A stretch of DNA of 64,000 bases from Paeniglutamicibacter sp. Y32M11 (GCF_019285735.1 NZ_CP079107.1:4030001-4094000); one strand, 5' to 3'; shown: positions 25,515-35,120, counted from the stretch's first letter. Numbers and translations: made by a program. Notes: generated by a model not told the origin, from the sequence alone.

Positions 25515-26213
25515 ATGATCAACTCAGCCCGCTTGCACTCGGACCTCTCCCGCCTCAGCCGCGAAACCGGCATGATGCTAGCCACCATCGATACGCTCTC
25601 CGACGCCGAAATGGCCGCCCCGTCGCTGTGCGAGGGGTGGAGCCGCGCGGATGTCATTGCGCACCTCGCGTCCAACGGCCGCACCCTGGTGAAGCTCATC
25701 GACTGGGCCACTTCCGGGGAGCCGCAGCAGCTTTATGCCTCCCCGGAGGCTCGCACCGAAGAGATCAACACGCTGGCGGCGTTGCCCCGCGAGGAACTCA
25801 TCGCTCGTTTCCGCGAGGCCGCAGAATTCTTCGCCGAGCAATCCGATCGGCTCACCGGCGAGCTGGCGATCGAGGAGGTGGACCTGCACGGCAAGGTCAT
25901 TCCCGCGACCTCCATCGTGGCGCTGCGCATCTCCGAGATCGTGGTTCACCACCATGATCTGGACACCGCATGGACCATTGCCGAAGCGGACCCGGACTCG
26001 CAGCTGAACGCCGTGGAGGCAGCCGTGCGCACCATGCGGGCCAAGAACGCCCCGGGCATGAGTATTGTCTCCGAGGAAGGCGATGAATGGGTCATCGGTG
26101 ACGGATCGCTGAAGGTTCGCTCCGACCGCGAGGGCCTGATCGAATGGTTGGCCCGCGGCCAGGGCCGCTACATCGAGGCCGACGGGCCCTTGCCGGTCTT
26201 GCCCACCTGGTAA
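25515..26213 (+). CDS. Maleylpyruvate isomerase family mycothiol-dependent protein
   Basis: A 232-residue protein with the MDMPI/DinB-like four-helix fold. LCEGWSRADVIAHLASN holds the first metal-binding histidine of the family and IVVHHHDLDTAW the others. The C-terminal half (DEWVIGDGSLKVRSDREGLIEWL) resembles the SCP-like domain of mycothiol-dependent isomerases. The ATG at 25515 is preferred over a GTG two codons earlier. Mycothiol dependence fits an actinobacterium. The substrate is unknown; many members act in detoxification or aromatic catabolism. Confidence 0.8.
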   Translation: MINSARLHSDLSRLSRETGMMLATIDTLSDAEMAAPSLCEGWSRADVIAHLASNGRTLVKLIDWATSGEPQQLYASPEARTEEINTLAALPREELIARFREAAEFFAEQSDRLTGELAIEEVDLHGKVIPATSIVALRISEIVVHHHDLDTAWTIAEADPDSQLNAVEAAVRTMRAKNAPGMSIVSEEGDEWVIGDGSLKVRSDREGLIEWLARGQGRYIEADGPLPVLPTW

Positions 26214-26221
26214 GCAAACAA

Positions 26222-26262
26222 CGTCGGGCCCTACAAACGCATGGCGTTTGTAGGGCCCGACG
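26222..26262. terminator. Bidirectional hairpin terminator
   Basis: Perfect 19-base arms (CGTCGGGCCCTACAAACGC and complement) around ATG, followed by GCTTTT. It lies between the convergent genes ending at 26213 and 26284. Confidence 0.85.
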
Positions 26263-26283
26263 GCTTTTAACGGATCAGCAGAA

Positions 26284-27120
26284 CTACAATGCGATCTGGC
26301 GGTTCTGGTCCTTGTAGAGCAGGTAGCGGAAGTTCGATGGTCCGCCGGCGTAACAAGCCTGCGGACAGAACGCGCGCAGCGACATGTAGTCCCCTGCCTC
26401 GACCTCAACCCAGTCGGCGTTCAGGCGGTAGACCGCCTTGCCCTCGAGCACGTATAGGCCGTGCTCCATCACGTGGGTTTCCGCGAACGGGATCGAGGCG
26501 CCCGGTTCGAACGTCACGATATTCACGCCGAAGTCGAACGCCACGTCCTGGGGGTCGAGCATGCGCGTGGTGCGCCACTTACCCTCGGTCTCCGGCATGG
26601 CGCCGGGCTCGATGTCGCGCTCGTTGCCGACGACCGGCGCCGGTGCAGCAACACCCGCCAAGACCTCGTAGCGCTTGCGGATCCAGTGGAAGGTTGCCAC
26701 CTCGACGCCGTTGTTGTGCGCCTGCCACTGCGTGCCGGCCGGGACGTAAGCGAAGCCGCCCTCTTCCAAGGTGTGGGCAGTGCCGTTGATGCTCACGCTC
26801 AAATGCCCGGAGACCACAAACAGGAAGGACTGAACCTCGGCCTGCGGCTCCGGGTGATCCGAGCCGCCACCCGGGGCGACCTCCACGATGGACTGGGCAA
26901 AGGTGGTTGAGCCGCCGGCGACCGGGCGGTTGAGCACCCAGGCGCGGGTGCCGGTCCACTCGGGGAAGACCGAGGTGACGATGTCGCGCAGCACCCCGCG
27001 CGGGATGACGGTGTACGCCTCGGTGACGATGGCGCGGTCGGTCAGCAGGTCGGTCTGCGGCGGATGCCCACCGTAGTTCGTGTAGTAGCTTGCATCGCCA
27101 CGAGTCTGGATCTTAGACAT
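26284..27120 (-). CDS. allE: (S)-ureidoglycine aminohydrolase
   Basis: A 278-residue bicupin that releases ammonia from (S)-ureidoglycine, a late step of allantoin breakdown. Two cupin domains are visible: FLFVVSGHLSVSINGTAH with YVPAGTQWQAHNN in the first half and HVMEHGLYVLEGKAVYRLN with VEAGDYMSLRAFCPQACYAG in the second, the latter giving the metal ligands. The ATG at 27120 overlaps the end of the upstream DUF6986 gene by eight bases, so the two are co-translated. The operon continues with malate synthase and malic enzyme upstream, linking ureide breakdown to glyoxylate use. Confidence 0.88.
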   Translation of the reverse strand: MSKIQTRGDASYYTNYGGHPPQTDLLTDRAIVTEAYTVIPRGVLRDIVTSVFPEWTGTRAWVLNRPVAGGSTTFAQSIVEVAPGGGSDHPEPQAEVQSFLFVVSGHLSVSINGTAHTLEEGGFAYVPAGTQWQAHNNGVEVATFHWIRKRYEVLAGVAAPAPVVGNERDIEPGAMPETEGKWRTTRMLDPQDVAFDFGVNIVTFEPGASIPFAETHVMEHGLYVLEGKAVYRLNADWVEVEAGDYMSLRAFCPQACYAGGPSNFRYLLYKDQNRQIAL

Positions 27121-28390
27121 TCGAGTCCTCCGTCTGTGTTGCTCGCGCCAGGGCGATTGATTCAAGGGTGGATAGGGATATTTCGGCCGTCGAGGTGATT
27201 TCCTCGGCGGTCAGTGCGCCACAGATCAGCCCGCGGCGGATGAAGTTGGCCAGCGCCTTCGCGGTTGCCGGTTCATCCATGATGGACGATTCGAAGCGGT
27301 GCACGTAATTGCGCAGGCGTGCCGCGGCGGCGGCAAAGCCTTCGCGGTAGAACGCGTAGGTCGCCAGGTAGCGGGTCGGCAGCTGGTTCTGATGTAGGTC
27401 CCAGCCTTGGTAGATCCCGCGTTCCAGGTGGCGGCGCACCAGGCGGGCGTGAAGCGCCCAGGCGGCCTGGATTTGTTCCGGTTCACCCAGCGGCAGGATG
27501 TTGGTCGAGCCGTCGGAAAGGTGGACGCCGGTGCCGGCGACGGCCACCTGCATGACGTTTTTGGCGTGGTCCGCTGCCGGATGCTCCATGGACTGATAGG
27601 CCGCCGCGATCCCCAGCGAGGCCGAGTAGTCGTAGGTGCCATAGTGCAGCGAGGAAATCCTGCCCTCGCCGACGTGCAATAGTGTGGCCGCCGGCACGGT
27701 TCCCTCATGGGAGAGGATCAGCTGCGGGGTTTCCATCTGCACCTCGAAGCGCAGGCGTCCAGCGGGTAGCGAATGCGCTGCCTCCAGCTGCTCGCAGACG
27801 AAGACCATGGCCTTGACCTGATCAACGGTGGTGACCTTCGGGAGGGTCAGCACCAGGCCGTCGGGCAGTTCACCGGCGCCGAGTAGGGTGGCGATGAACA
27901 GATCCAGCGTACGCAGCCCGCGGGACCGGGTGGGTGCCTCGAAACACTTAAAGCGGATACCGATAAATGGCGGGGCCAAACCCGTTGCCACGGCCTTGGT
28001 GACCTGTCCGGCCGCGGCAATGGCCGCTGCGTCCTCGGCCGCATCGCCGCGGTCCCCATAGCCGTCCTCGAAGTCCAGGCGCAGGTCCTCGATGGGCTCG
28101 CGTTCCAGCTTCGCGGCCACCAGCACGGCCAGTTCCTCCGGCCCCGCCAGCCCCAGCGTCTGGGCCAGGGCGGCGAGCCCGGCCACGCCGCCGGCAGCCT
28201 CAAGGGCAGCTTCGCCCCAGGCCGCGGGCAGCTCGGGGGTAAAACGGTCGGCCGGGACATAGACGGTATGGATGGGCTGGCGCGCACCGGAATCCCCGGG
28301 GTAACTCTTCGCCAGCAGTTCGTCGGTGGTTGCCAGTTGACGCTCGACCTGTTCTAGGGCTGCTGCGCTCAGCACGCCGCGCCCCGTCAT
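27113..28390 (-). CDS. DUF6986 aldolase/citrate-lyase-like protein
   Basis: A 425-residue protein with the HpcH/HpaI-aldolase type TIM barrel. DLRLDFEDGYGDRGD and LRFEVQMETPQLIL carry the acidic metal ligands (aspartate/glutamate), and VLTLPKVTTVDQVKAM and GEGRISSLHYGTYDYSA belong to the same fold. It is annotated in databases as DUF6986 to my knowledge; its reaction is not established as far as I know. It is sandwiched by four-base and eight-base overlaps between malate synthase and ureidoglycine aminohydrolase, so cleavage or condensation of a glyoxylate-derived acid is the obvious hypothesis. Confidence 0.8.
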   Translation of the reverse strand: MTGRGVLSAAALEQVERQLATTDELLAKSYPGDSGARQPIHTVYVPADRFTPELPAAWGEAALEAAGGVAGLAALAQTLGLAGPEELAVLVAAKLEREPIEDLRLDFEDGYGDRGDAAEDAAAIAAAGQVTKAVATGLAPPFIGIRFKCFEAPTRSRGLRTLDLFIATLLGAGELPDGLVLTLPKVTTVDQVKAMVFVCEQLEAAHSLPAGRLRFEVQMETPQLILSHEGTVPAATLLHVGEGRISSLHYGTYDYSASLGIAAAYQSMEHPAADHAKNVMQVAVAGTGVHLSDGSTNILPLGEPEQIQAAWALHARLVRRHLERGIYQGWDLHQNQLPTRYLATYAFYREGFAAAAARLRNYVHRFESSIMDEPATAKALANFIRRGLICGALTAEEITSTAEISLSTLESIALARATQTEDSNV

Positions 28391-30015
28391 TTTGTCGCCA
28401 GTTCGGTACTTAGCAGGCGGTAAGCCGGCAGCGTGAGGAAATCTTCAAAGTCCTCATCGCGCCCGGAGACCAGGCGGCCGATGAGCTCCGCGGCGGGCGC
28501 GTAGTAGGCGGCGAAGGATTGCTCGTCGTCGACCTCGGAACGCAACTTTTCGACCTGAACGGCCAAGGCCTCGGCAACAAGCTCGGCGGTGATGGTGTTG
28601 CCGGTGTCCGCGGCAACGACCTTATTGCGGATCTGCTGCCAGATCTGCGAACGCGAGATCTCTGCGGTGGCGGCATCCTCCATGAGGTTGTGGATGGCCA
28701 CCGCACCATTGCCCGAGAGCCAGACCGCGGTGTAGGCGACAGCGACGTAGAGGTTGGCGTTAACTCCGGCCTCGGTGACCGAGCCCGGTGCCGAAGCAAC
28801 ATCGAGCAACTGCTCGGCGGTCACGTTGACCTCGGGGCGCTGTCGGTCCAGCTGGTTTGGCTTGGTGCCCAGCACGGAGTCGAAGACCTCGACGCAGATC
28901 GGGACCAGGTCCGGGTGGGCGACCCAGGAGCCGTCGAAGCCGTCGTTGGCCTCGCGGGTCTTATCCGCTCGGACCTTTGCGAAGGCGGCGGCGGTGACCT
29001 CGGGTTCGCGGCGGTTGGGGATGACGGCGGCCATGCCGCCCATGGCGAAGGCTCCGCGCTTGTGGCAGGTCTGGACCAAAAGTTCGGTGTAGGCGCGCAT
29101 CATCGGGGCCGTCATGGCCACGTCGGCGCGATCGGGCATAACGAACTTTTCCCCTGCCTCGCGGAAGTACTTGATGATGGAGAAGAGGTAGTCCCAGCGG
29201 CCGGCGTTCAGGCCCGAGGCGTAGTCGCGCAGCTCGTAGAGCATCTCGTCCATCTGGAACGCCGCGGGAATGGTCTCGATGAGCATGGTGGCGCGCACCG
29301 TGCCGTGTTTGATGCCCAGTTCGGCCTCGGCGAAGGCGAATACGTCGTTCCACAAGCGGGATTCGAGGGCTGACTCCATTTTGGGCAGGTAGTAGAACGG
29401 TCCCTGGCCTGATTCGGAGAGTAGCTTCGCGTTGTGGAAGAAGTGCAGGCCGAAGTCGACCAACGCACCAATGGCCGGGGCGTCATTGATGAGCACGTTG
29501 GCCTCGGGCAGGTGCCAGCCGCGCGGGCGGACGACCACAGTGGCAAGAGGCGCGTCGGTGCGCAGGGTGTAGGTTTTGCCCTTGGCCGCATCCTCGAAGG
29601 ACAGCGTGCCGGCCGCGGCAACGCTGAGGTTGGCCAGTGAATCGACCACGTTATACCAAGTCGGGGTCGAGGCGTCTTCTAGGTCGGCAAGCCAGACCTT
29701 GGCACCGGAGTTCAGCGCGTTGATGGCCATCTTGGCCGGGGAAGCCGGGCCGGTGATTTCCACGCGGCGGTCCCGCAGTGCGGCCGGTGCTGGCGCGACC
29801 TTCCAATCGCCGGCCCGGACGTCGGCGGTGGCCGCATCAAAATCTAGGGTCCCGGTTGTGGCGACCTTGGCCCGCGCGGTCGTGCGGGCTTCAAGGAGCT
29901 CATCGCGGGTTGCACCGAACTTCTGGTGTAACGCAAGAACGAAGGCAAGGGCCTCGGTGGAAAGGATTTCATCGGCCGTGGCAACTGCCGGGATGTGTGT
30001 CAGGGTGATGCTCAT
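28387..30015 (-). CDS. aceB: Malate synthase A
   Basis: A 542-residue malate synthase of the A form, condensing glyoxylate with acetyl-CoA to malate. Conserved segments are VVVRPRGWHLPEANVL (catalytic arginine), FYYLPKMESALESRLWNDVF, RATMLIETIPAAFQMDE with the metal-binding glutamate, GRWDYLFSIIKYF, and HKRGAFAMGGMAAVIPNR. Length is normal for form A. Its end overlaps the DUF6986 gene and its start is 23 nt behind the malic enzyme gene. In this setting it recycles glyoxylate released from ureides rather than serving only the glyoxylate shunt; no isocitrate lyase is present in the window. Confidence 0.93.
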   Translation of the reverse strand: MSITLTHIPAVATADEILSTEALAFVLALHQKFGATRDELLEARTTARAKVATTGTLDFDAATADVRAGDWKVAPAPAALRDRRVEITGPASPAKMAINALNSGAKVWLADLEDASTPTWYNVVDSLANLSVAAAGTLSFEDAAKGKTYTLRTDAPLATVVVRPRGWHLPEANVLINDAPAIGALVDFGLHFFHNAKLLSESGQGPFYYLPKMESALESRLWNDVFAFAEAELGIKHGTVRATMLIETIPAAFQMDEMLYELRDYASGLNAGRWDYLFSIIKYFREAGEKFVMPDRADVAMTAPMMRAYTELLVQTCHKRGAFAMGGMAAVIPNRREPEVTAAAFAKVRADKTREANDGFDGSWVAHPDLVPICVEVFDSVLGTKPNQLDRQRPEVNVTAEQLLDVASAPGSVTEAGVNANLYVAVAYTAVWLSGNGAVAIHNLMEDAATAEISRSQIWQQIRNKVVAADTGNTITAELVAEALAVQVEKLRSEVDDEQSFAAYYAPAAELIGRLVSGRDEDFEDFLTLPAYRLLSTELATK

Positions 30016-30038
30016 AATGGTGGACCAGATCTCTCTTG

Positions 30039-31427
30039 CTACTTGTTCTTAGCGGCGGCGGCGGTAACGGCTGCGGCAACATCTGCTGCCACGTGCGGAT
30101 CGAAGACGGAGGGAATGATAAATCCAGGGTTGAGTTCATCTTGGCCCACCCGAGCGGAAATCGCATCGGCTGCCGCTAACAACATTTCGTCGGTGATATC
30201 TGAAACGTGTGCGTCGAGCAGTCCGCGGAAGAAGCCGGGGAAGGCCAGGACGTTGTTGATCTGGTTGGGGAAGTCGGAACGTCCGGTGGCGACAACGGTG
30301 GCGTGCCGGCCAGCGGCGATTGGGTCGACCTCGGGATCCGGGTTGGCCATGGCAAAAACGATGGCGTTCTTGTTCATGGCTTCGATGTCGGCCTCGTGAA
30401 GAATGTTGGGGGCGGAGACTCCAATGAAGACGTCGGAGCCGATCATGGCTTCCTTGAGGGTTCCGGTGAACTGCTCCGGGTTGGTATTTTCCGCCAACCA
30501 CTGGCGGTGCGGGTCACTGGAGCGATCGGCCCGGCTGATCGCGCCGTTGCGGCCCGCGGCAATGATGTTCGTGGCACCGCGCGCGGTCAGGAGCTGGATG
30601 ATGGCGTTGCCTGCGGCACCGACCCCCGAGACAACGATGCGCACCTTGTCGATCTGCTTGCCGACCACCAGTAGCGCGTTGTTTAGGGCGGCCAGGGTGA
30701 CAATGGCGGTGCCGTGCTGGTCATCGTGGAAGACCGGGATGTCGAGTTCCTCGCGCAGGCGGGCCTCGATTTCGAAGCAGCGTGGTGCGGCGATGTCTTC
30801 GAGGTTTACCCCGCCGTAGACCGGCGCGAGCGCCTTGACGATCATGATGATCTCCTCGGTGTCCTGCGTGTCTAGGCAGACGGGCCAGGCATCGACGTTG
30901 GCGAACTGCTTAAAGAGCGCCGCTTTGCCTTCCATCACCGGAAGCGCGGCGGCCGGGCCGATGTTGCCCAGGCCCAGGACGGCGGAGCCGTCGGTGACCA
31001 CGGCAATGGTGTTGCGCTTGATAGTCAGATTGCGGGCGTCCGCTGGGTTTTCGGCAATGGCCAGGCACACGCGGGCCACCCCGGGGGTGTAAGCGCGGGA
31101 CAGATCGTCGCGGTTGCGCAGGGCGACCTTGGGGACGACCTCAAGCTTGCCGCCTAGGTGCATGAGGAAGGTGCGATCCGAAACGTTGCGGACGTTCACT
31201 CCCTCGAGAGCGTCCAAGGCGTCGCGGACTACCTGGCCGTGTTCGGCATCGGTGGTGTTGCAGCTGACGTCGACAACCATGTGGTCATGGCCGGATTCGG
31301 CCACGTCAAGGGCGGTGATCGAACCTCCGGCGCGACCCACGGCCGCTGCCAATTCGCTGGTTGCAGTGATCGAGACGGGCGTTTGGACACGCAACGTCAG
31401 GGAATATCCCGGGCTTGGAACAGCCAT
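30039..31427 (-). CDS. NAD(P)-dependent malic enzyme with N-terminal ACT domain
   Basis: A 462-residue malic enzyme that decarboxylates malate to pyruvate. Residues 1-80 form an ACT-like domain ([28 protein letters not shown]). The catalytic part has the [16 protein letters not shown] tyrosine loop, [20 protein letters not shown] and [20 protein letters not shown]; the dinucleotide motif is [16 protein letters not shown]. The ATG at 31427 follows AGGAGG, which overrides a much longer open frame upstream. As first gene of the minus-strand operon it lies opposite the IclR regulator, with the site at 31446 between. It would turn malate from glyoxylate into pyruvate. Confidence 0.92.
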   Translation of the reverse strand: MAVPSPGYSLTLRVQTPVSITATSELAAAVGRAGGSITALDVAESGHDHMVVDVSCNTTDAEHGQVVRDALDALEGVNVRNVSDRTFLMHLGGKLEVVPKVALRNRDDLSRAYTPGVARVCLAIAENPADARNLTIKRNTIAVVTDGSAVLGLGNIGPAAALPVMEGKAALFKQFANVDAWPVCLDTQDTEEIIMIVKALAPVYGGVNLEDIAAPRCFEIEARLREELDIPVFHDDQHGTAIVTLAALNNALLVVGKQIDKVRIVVSGVGAAGNAIIQLLTARGATNIIAAGRNGAISRADRSSDPHRQWLAENTNPEQFTGTLKEAMIGSDVFIGVSAPNILHEADIEAMNKNAIVFAMANPDPEVDPIAAGRHATVVATGRSDFPNQINNVLAFPGFFRGLLDAHVSDITDEMLLAAADAISARVGQDELNPGFIIPSVFDPHVAADVAAAVTAAAAKNK

Positions 31428-31445
31428 ATCGTCCTCCTGAAAATG

Positions 31446-31462
31446 TTTCCGTATAGTGGATA
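31446..31462. promoter_or_regulatory. Candidate IclR/AllR-type operator, site 1
   Basis: TTTCC-GTATAGT-GGATA, an imperfect inverted repeat of the size and style bound by IclR-family proteins. It lies 19 nt before the malic enzyme start and upstream of the divergent IclR gene. The same 5-7-5 layout recurs at 36330. Confidence 0.5.
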
Positions 31463-31644
31463 CTATTATCTGCGGAGTGAAATTACAAGCATCTATGTGC
31501 AATGGGTCACGGGAATTGTGTGCCAAAGTTTCGGATCGTGGAATAATCTTCTGAGGCTCCGGTATTGTTGGGCCCAAGTACCAGCCCATTTGCGAGATCA
31601 TCCCCATGATTCGCGCTCGCCCACAAAGATCCAGGAGCATTTCC

Positions 31645-32409
31645 ATGGCCGAAGTAAAGACGACATCGGGCGTCCAATCCGTCGAGCGCGCTTTCGAGCT
31701 TCTCGAGCTCATTGGCCGGGCCGGCGGAGAAGCGGCCCTCAGCGAACTGGCCATGGACACCACGCTCCCGTTGCCCACCATCCACCGGCTGCTGCGTACC
31801 CTGGTGGGCATTGGATACGTCCGCCAGCTGAGCAACCGCCGCTACGCCCTGGGCCCCCGGCTGATCCGTCTGGGCGAGGTTGCCAATCGCCAGCTTGGAG
31901 CGCTGTCCACTCCCATCCTCCAGAACCTGGTGAACGGTTTGGGCGAATCGGCCAGCATCGCGGTGCTCGACGGCGACATGGTCACCTACATTTCCCAGGC
32001 CCAGTCGCCGCACGCGATGCGCATGATTACCGAGGTTGGACGCCGTTCCTCACTCCACGGCACCGGCGTCGGCAAGGCGATCCTGGCGGTGCTGGACAAC
32101 GAACGGGTCCAGCGCCTAGTCAACCAAGCCGGTATGCCGGCTCACACGCCAAAGACCATTGGAACCATGCACCAGCTCTTTGACGAACTCGAAAAAGTGC
32201 GGGCACGCGGCTACGCGATCGATGAGGAAGAGCAAGAGATCGGTGTGCGCTGTCTGGCGATGTCGATCCCCGGCGCACCGACACCAATGGCCATCTCCAT
32301 CTCCGGTCCGGTCACCCGACTGAGCGACGAATTCGCCGCCCGGGCCGTACCGCTGCTGCGCGCGGCGACCACCCAGCTTTCCGCGGCGCTGGCCGTGACG
32401 ACCGGCTAA
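31645..32409 (+). CDS. IclR family regulator, AllR-like
   Basis: A 254-residue IclR protein. The N-terminal winged helix reads SVERAFELLELIGR, LSELAMDTTLPLPTIHRLL and YVRQLSNRRYALGPRL; the C-terminal effector domain has ITEVGRRSSLHGTGVGKAIL and the family signature GYAIDEEEQEIGVRCLAMSI. CCAGGAG precedes the ATG. It diverges from the malic enzyme/malate synthase/ureide operon, so regulation by glyoxylate or allantoin, as for AllR, is a reasonable inference. The uricase genes nearby carry a similar site at 36330. Confidence 0.88.
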   Translation: MAEVKTTSGVQSVERAFELLELIGRAGGEAALSELAMDTTLPLPTIHRLLRTLVGIGYVRQLSNRRYALGPRLIRLGEVANRQLGALSTPILQNLVNGLGESASIAVLDGDMVTYISQAQSPHAMRMITEVGRRSSLHGTGVGKAILAVLDNERVQRLVNQAGMPAHTPKTIGTMHQLFDELEKVRARGYAIDEEEQEIGVRCLAMSIPGAPTPMAISISGPVTRLSDEFAARAVPLLRAATTQLSAALAVTTG

Positions 32410-32426
32410 CACCCGCACAAACACCA

Positions 32427-32483
32427 CAAGACGGTCCCGTGGATGCGGGAACAGTGATTCCCCGCTTCCACCGGACCGTCTTG
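32427..32483. terminator. Large hairpin between convergent IclR and permease genes
   Basis: CAAGACGGTCC pairs with GGACCGTCTTG, and the inner bases also pair (GTGGATGCGGG against CCCGCTTCCAC with one mismatch). It serves both convergent genes. Confidence 0.75.
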
Positions 32484-32509
32484 CTCGTTAAATCGACCGC
32501 ACCGGCGGA

Positions 32510-34114
32510 TCAGTGGTGTGTTGCGGGCGGAGAAGAACGCATAAATTCGGACTCGTCCGGGCATGGAACGCCGGCTTTCGCACATTTTTTGCGATGCGCC
32601 TCCACGATGCCCTTAAATTCGTCCTCGTTGACGACGGGGATTTCATCACCGTTTGCGTCAATAATCTTGCCGGACTTGAAGCGGTCCCCCTCTAGCAGCC
32701 CGCGGATCTCCTCGGCCTTGACGATGCGCGGAATCTGATCCGCAATGAGCATGCGCGGCGGGGCCGCGGCAAAGGCCGAACCGTCTTTCCTCGGAGTGCC
32801 AATCTTCAGCTCGTTAAAGAGCAGGTTGAGCAACACGGCCATGACCGCAGCCGAGCTAATGCCCGAGTGGAAGATGGTGGCGAACCACGTTGGGAACGCG
32901 TCGTAGAAATCGGGCTTCACAATGGGCACGGCGCCAGAGGCGATCGAGGTCGCCACGATGATCAGATTCAAGTTGTTCTCGTACTTCACGCTAGCCAACG
33001 TGCGAATGCCGGAAGCCGCAACGGTGCCGAAAAGTACGATCCCCGCCCCGCCCAGCACGGGGGTGGGGATGGCAGCAACCACGCGGCCGAGCACCGGCAA
33101 CAGACCTAGGACCACGAGGATGCCACCCCCTGCGGTGACCACAAAGCGGGACTTGACGCCGGTAATGGCCACCAGCCCGACGTTCTGCGCGAACGCGCTC
33201 TGCGTGAAGGTGTTGAAGACGGGGGCCAAAATGCTCGAGGCCATGTCCGCACGCAGTCCGTTGGCGATGCGCCGCGAATCTACCCGGGTCTTGGCAATCT
33301 CGCCGACCGCCAGAATGTCCGCGGTGGTCTCGGTGAGGATCACGATGACGACAATTGTCATTGAGACGATGGCACCAACCTCAAAGACAGGCCAGCCGAA
33401 GGCAAGAGGCTGCGGGAAGGCAAAGATGGTGCCGTGGGCCACCGCGGAGAAGTCCGCCATGCCTAGGAATACCGCGATGATGGTGCCGATGACCATCGCC
33501 AACAGAATCGACAGACGCGAGATCGCCGCCTTTCCGACCTTAGAGAGCAATAGCACGATGACCATGGTCATTCCGGCGAGTCCGATGTTGGCCAACGACC
33601 CGTAGTCATCGGCCTTGGTGTTCCCGCCCATGGCCCAGTTGGCGGCCACCGGGGTGAGCGAGAGTCCGATCATGGTGATGACCACGCCGGTCACCACCGG
33701 TGGGAAGAATCGTACAATTTTCGCGAAGAACGGGGCGATCAGGAAGCCGATCACCGAGGCGGCCAAGACGGCACCAAATACCGACTGGAGACCACCGTCC
33801 CCATTAACAATCGCCACCATGGTGGACACCGAAGCAAACGAGGTGCCCTGCACCAGCGGAAGCTGACAGCCAAAAAACGGGATTCCGACGGTTTGTAGGA
33901 TCGTGGCCAGACCGCCGACAAAAAGGCAGCTGGCGACGAGCACGCCGATTTGCTCCGGGCTCAGCCCCGCGGCCCCTCCGATGATCAGCGGCGGGGCAAT
34001 GATGCCGCCATACATGGTTAATACGTGTTGGAGCCCGTATGCGACGGTTTTACCCAGGGGTAGCCGCTCGTCCTCGGGCCGGGATAATGTATTTTTGACT
34101 TGCGCAGCGTTCAT
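32510..34114 (-). CDS. NCS2 family purine (urate/xanthine) permease
   Basis: A 534-residue nucleobase:cation symporter-2 protein with about 14 hydrophobic helices from residue 20 to 450. The NCS2 signature is readable as QNVGLVAITGVKSRFV, preceded by the TQSAFAQ segment, and the N-terminal helix 1 has QHVLTMYGG. About 80 hydrophilic residues follow the last helix, longer than usual, ending ATHH. Placement upstream of uricase on the same strand points to uric acid or xanthine as substrate. A hairpin lies between it and the uricase stop, so expression may be partly separate. Confidence 0.9.
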   Translation of the reverse strand: MNAAQVKNTLSRPEDERLPLGKTVAYGLQHVLTMYGGIIAPPLIIGGAAGLSPEQIGVLVASCLFVGGLATILQTVGIPFFGCQLPLVQGTSFASVSTMVAIVNGDGGLQSVFGAVLAASVIGFLIAPFFAKIVRFFPPVVTGVVITMIGLSLTPVAANWAMGGNTKADDYGSLANIGLAGMTMVIVLLLSKVGKAAISRLSILLAMVIGTIIAVFLGMADFSAVAHGTIFAFPQPLAFGWPVFEVGAIVSMTIVVIVILTETTADILAVGEIAKTRVDSRRIANGLRADMASSILAPVFNTFTQSAFAQNVGLVAITGVKSRFVVTAGGGILVVLGLLPVLGRVVAAIPTPVLGGAGIVLFGTVAASGIRTLASVKYENNLNLIIVATSIASGAVPIVKPDFYDAFPTWFATIFHSGISSAAVMAVLLNLLFNELKIGTPRKDGSAFAAAPPRMLIADQIPRIVKAEEIRGLLEGDRFKSGKIIDANGDEIPVVNEDEFKGIVEAHRKKCAKAGVPCPDESEFMRSSPPATHH

Positions 34115-34142
34115 GTCTGACTCCTTGATGGATTGCGACGCA

Positions 34143-34178
34143 TTGGGGGTGCCCGCGTGGCAGCGCAGGTACCCCCAA
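34143..34178. terminator. Hairpin between uricase and permease genes
   Basis: TTGGGGGTGCC pairs with GGTACCCCCAA with one mismatch around a 14-nt loop. It is 11 nt past the uricase stop, and may end that transcript or attenuate read-through into the permease gene. Confidence 0.55.
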
Positions 34179-34188
34179 ACCCTATCGG

Positions 34189-35115
34189 TTAGCAGAATCC
34201 GGGCGTATTTTCCCAGATGGGGTGGGCCGCAGAAGCCCCTTCCCGGGTGATGGCAGCCTCGATCAGGCCGTACGGACGATCCGCCGCAAAGAAGACCTCA
34301 TTCGGGTTGTCTTGACCAAATGGCGTCAGATCAACAAGGAAATGATGCTTGTTGGGCAGGGAGAACCTGATCTCCTCGATCTCCGGATGGGCTTCGAGTA
34401 CCGCCTCGCCCATGTCGAACATCGTTTGCTGCAAAGCAAAGGAATGTCTGGCGGCGAAACCCGTTAGCAGCAGTTCACGCACCGAGGCATAGACGGCGTT
34501 GAAATCCAGGACCCCTCCGGCTACCGCGGTCGAGCTGTAGCGCCAGCGGCTGCTGACATCGGTGGCAAGAATCCTGTCATCGGTTTCCTGCAGCGTGGTG
34601 TAGCGATCGACGGGAAAGTTGCGGAATTCACTGGCGGTGGTTTTGAGCACCGTCAGGTCCTTAATCCCGGCCAGCACCGTCGGCTCTCCATCAGTGATTT
34701 CCAGTACGGCGGTTCGCACCTCGCACTTGTTTCGGGAAAAGGCGTGGTCGTGATTCCGGATGCGGTCCCAGAAATATTGTTCGGCTGCCCATCGTCCACC
34801 GGTGACCCAGTCAAATTCCGTGGTGAAGTGCTTACCGAGCCGCAGTAGGAACGCCTCCGGTGAGCCAACTCCATCCCGGGCAAGGCCGTAGACGGTGTTC
34901 TTCTGCGTGTCGGTGGCAACGACGTGCCGGTTGTCCCCATCGACGTGCGCGGCGAGAAAATCGCCGCGAAGCTGAGAGGTGACGTTCAAATCCTCGATCT
35001 GGTGGCGGGCGGTGTCGCGCGTGATTTTCACCAGCCGGACTTCGGCCTTGCCATATTGATTGGCTCCAAGCACGATCTTGGTGCCTGTTCGTTTTTCGGT
35101 TGCTGCGGTATTCAT
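34189..35115 (-). CDS. uox: Urate oxidase (uricase)
   Basis: A 308-residue cofactor-free uricase, which oxidises urate to 5-hydroxyisourate. The tandem T-fold domains show LGANQYGKAEVRLVK (active-site lysine), VVATDTQKNTVYGLA (active-site threonine), the AAEQYFWDRI and ATDVSSRWRY blocks, and SLPNKHHFLVDL near the end. Length is normal. The HIU hydrolase gene lies 5 nt upstream on the same strand, and OHCU decarboxylase before that, so all three steps from urate to (S)-allantoin are present in one unit. Confidence 0.95.
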   Translation of the reverse strand: MNTAATEKRTGTKIVLGANQYGKAEVRLVKITRDTARHQIEDLNVTSQLRGDFLAAHVDGDNRHVVATDTQKNTVYGLARDGVGSPEAFLLRLGKHFTTEFDWVTGGRWAAEQYFWDRIRNHDHAFSRNKCEVRTAVLEITDGEPTVLAGIKDLTVLKTTASEFRNFPVDRYTTLQETDDRILATDVSSRWRYSSTAVAGGVLDFNAVYASVRELLLTGFAARHSFALQQTMFDMGEAVLEAHPEIEEIRFSLPNKHHFLVDLTPFGQDNPNEVFFAADRPYGLIEAAITREGASAAHPIWENTPGFC

Positions 35116-35120
35116 GTTCT

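Noticed and set aside
31428-31835. N-terminal extension of the malic enzyme to 31835
   Set aside because: The extra residues are low-complexity antisense of the IclR gene, and AGGAGG precedes the internal ATG at 31427.
31645-32409. The IclR protein as regulator of the steroid cluster
   Set aside because: It is 13 kb from the cluster, diverges from the glyoxylate/ureide operon and has its own matching sites there.
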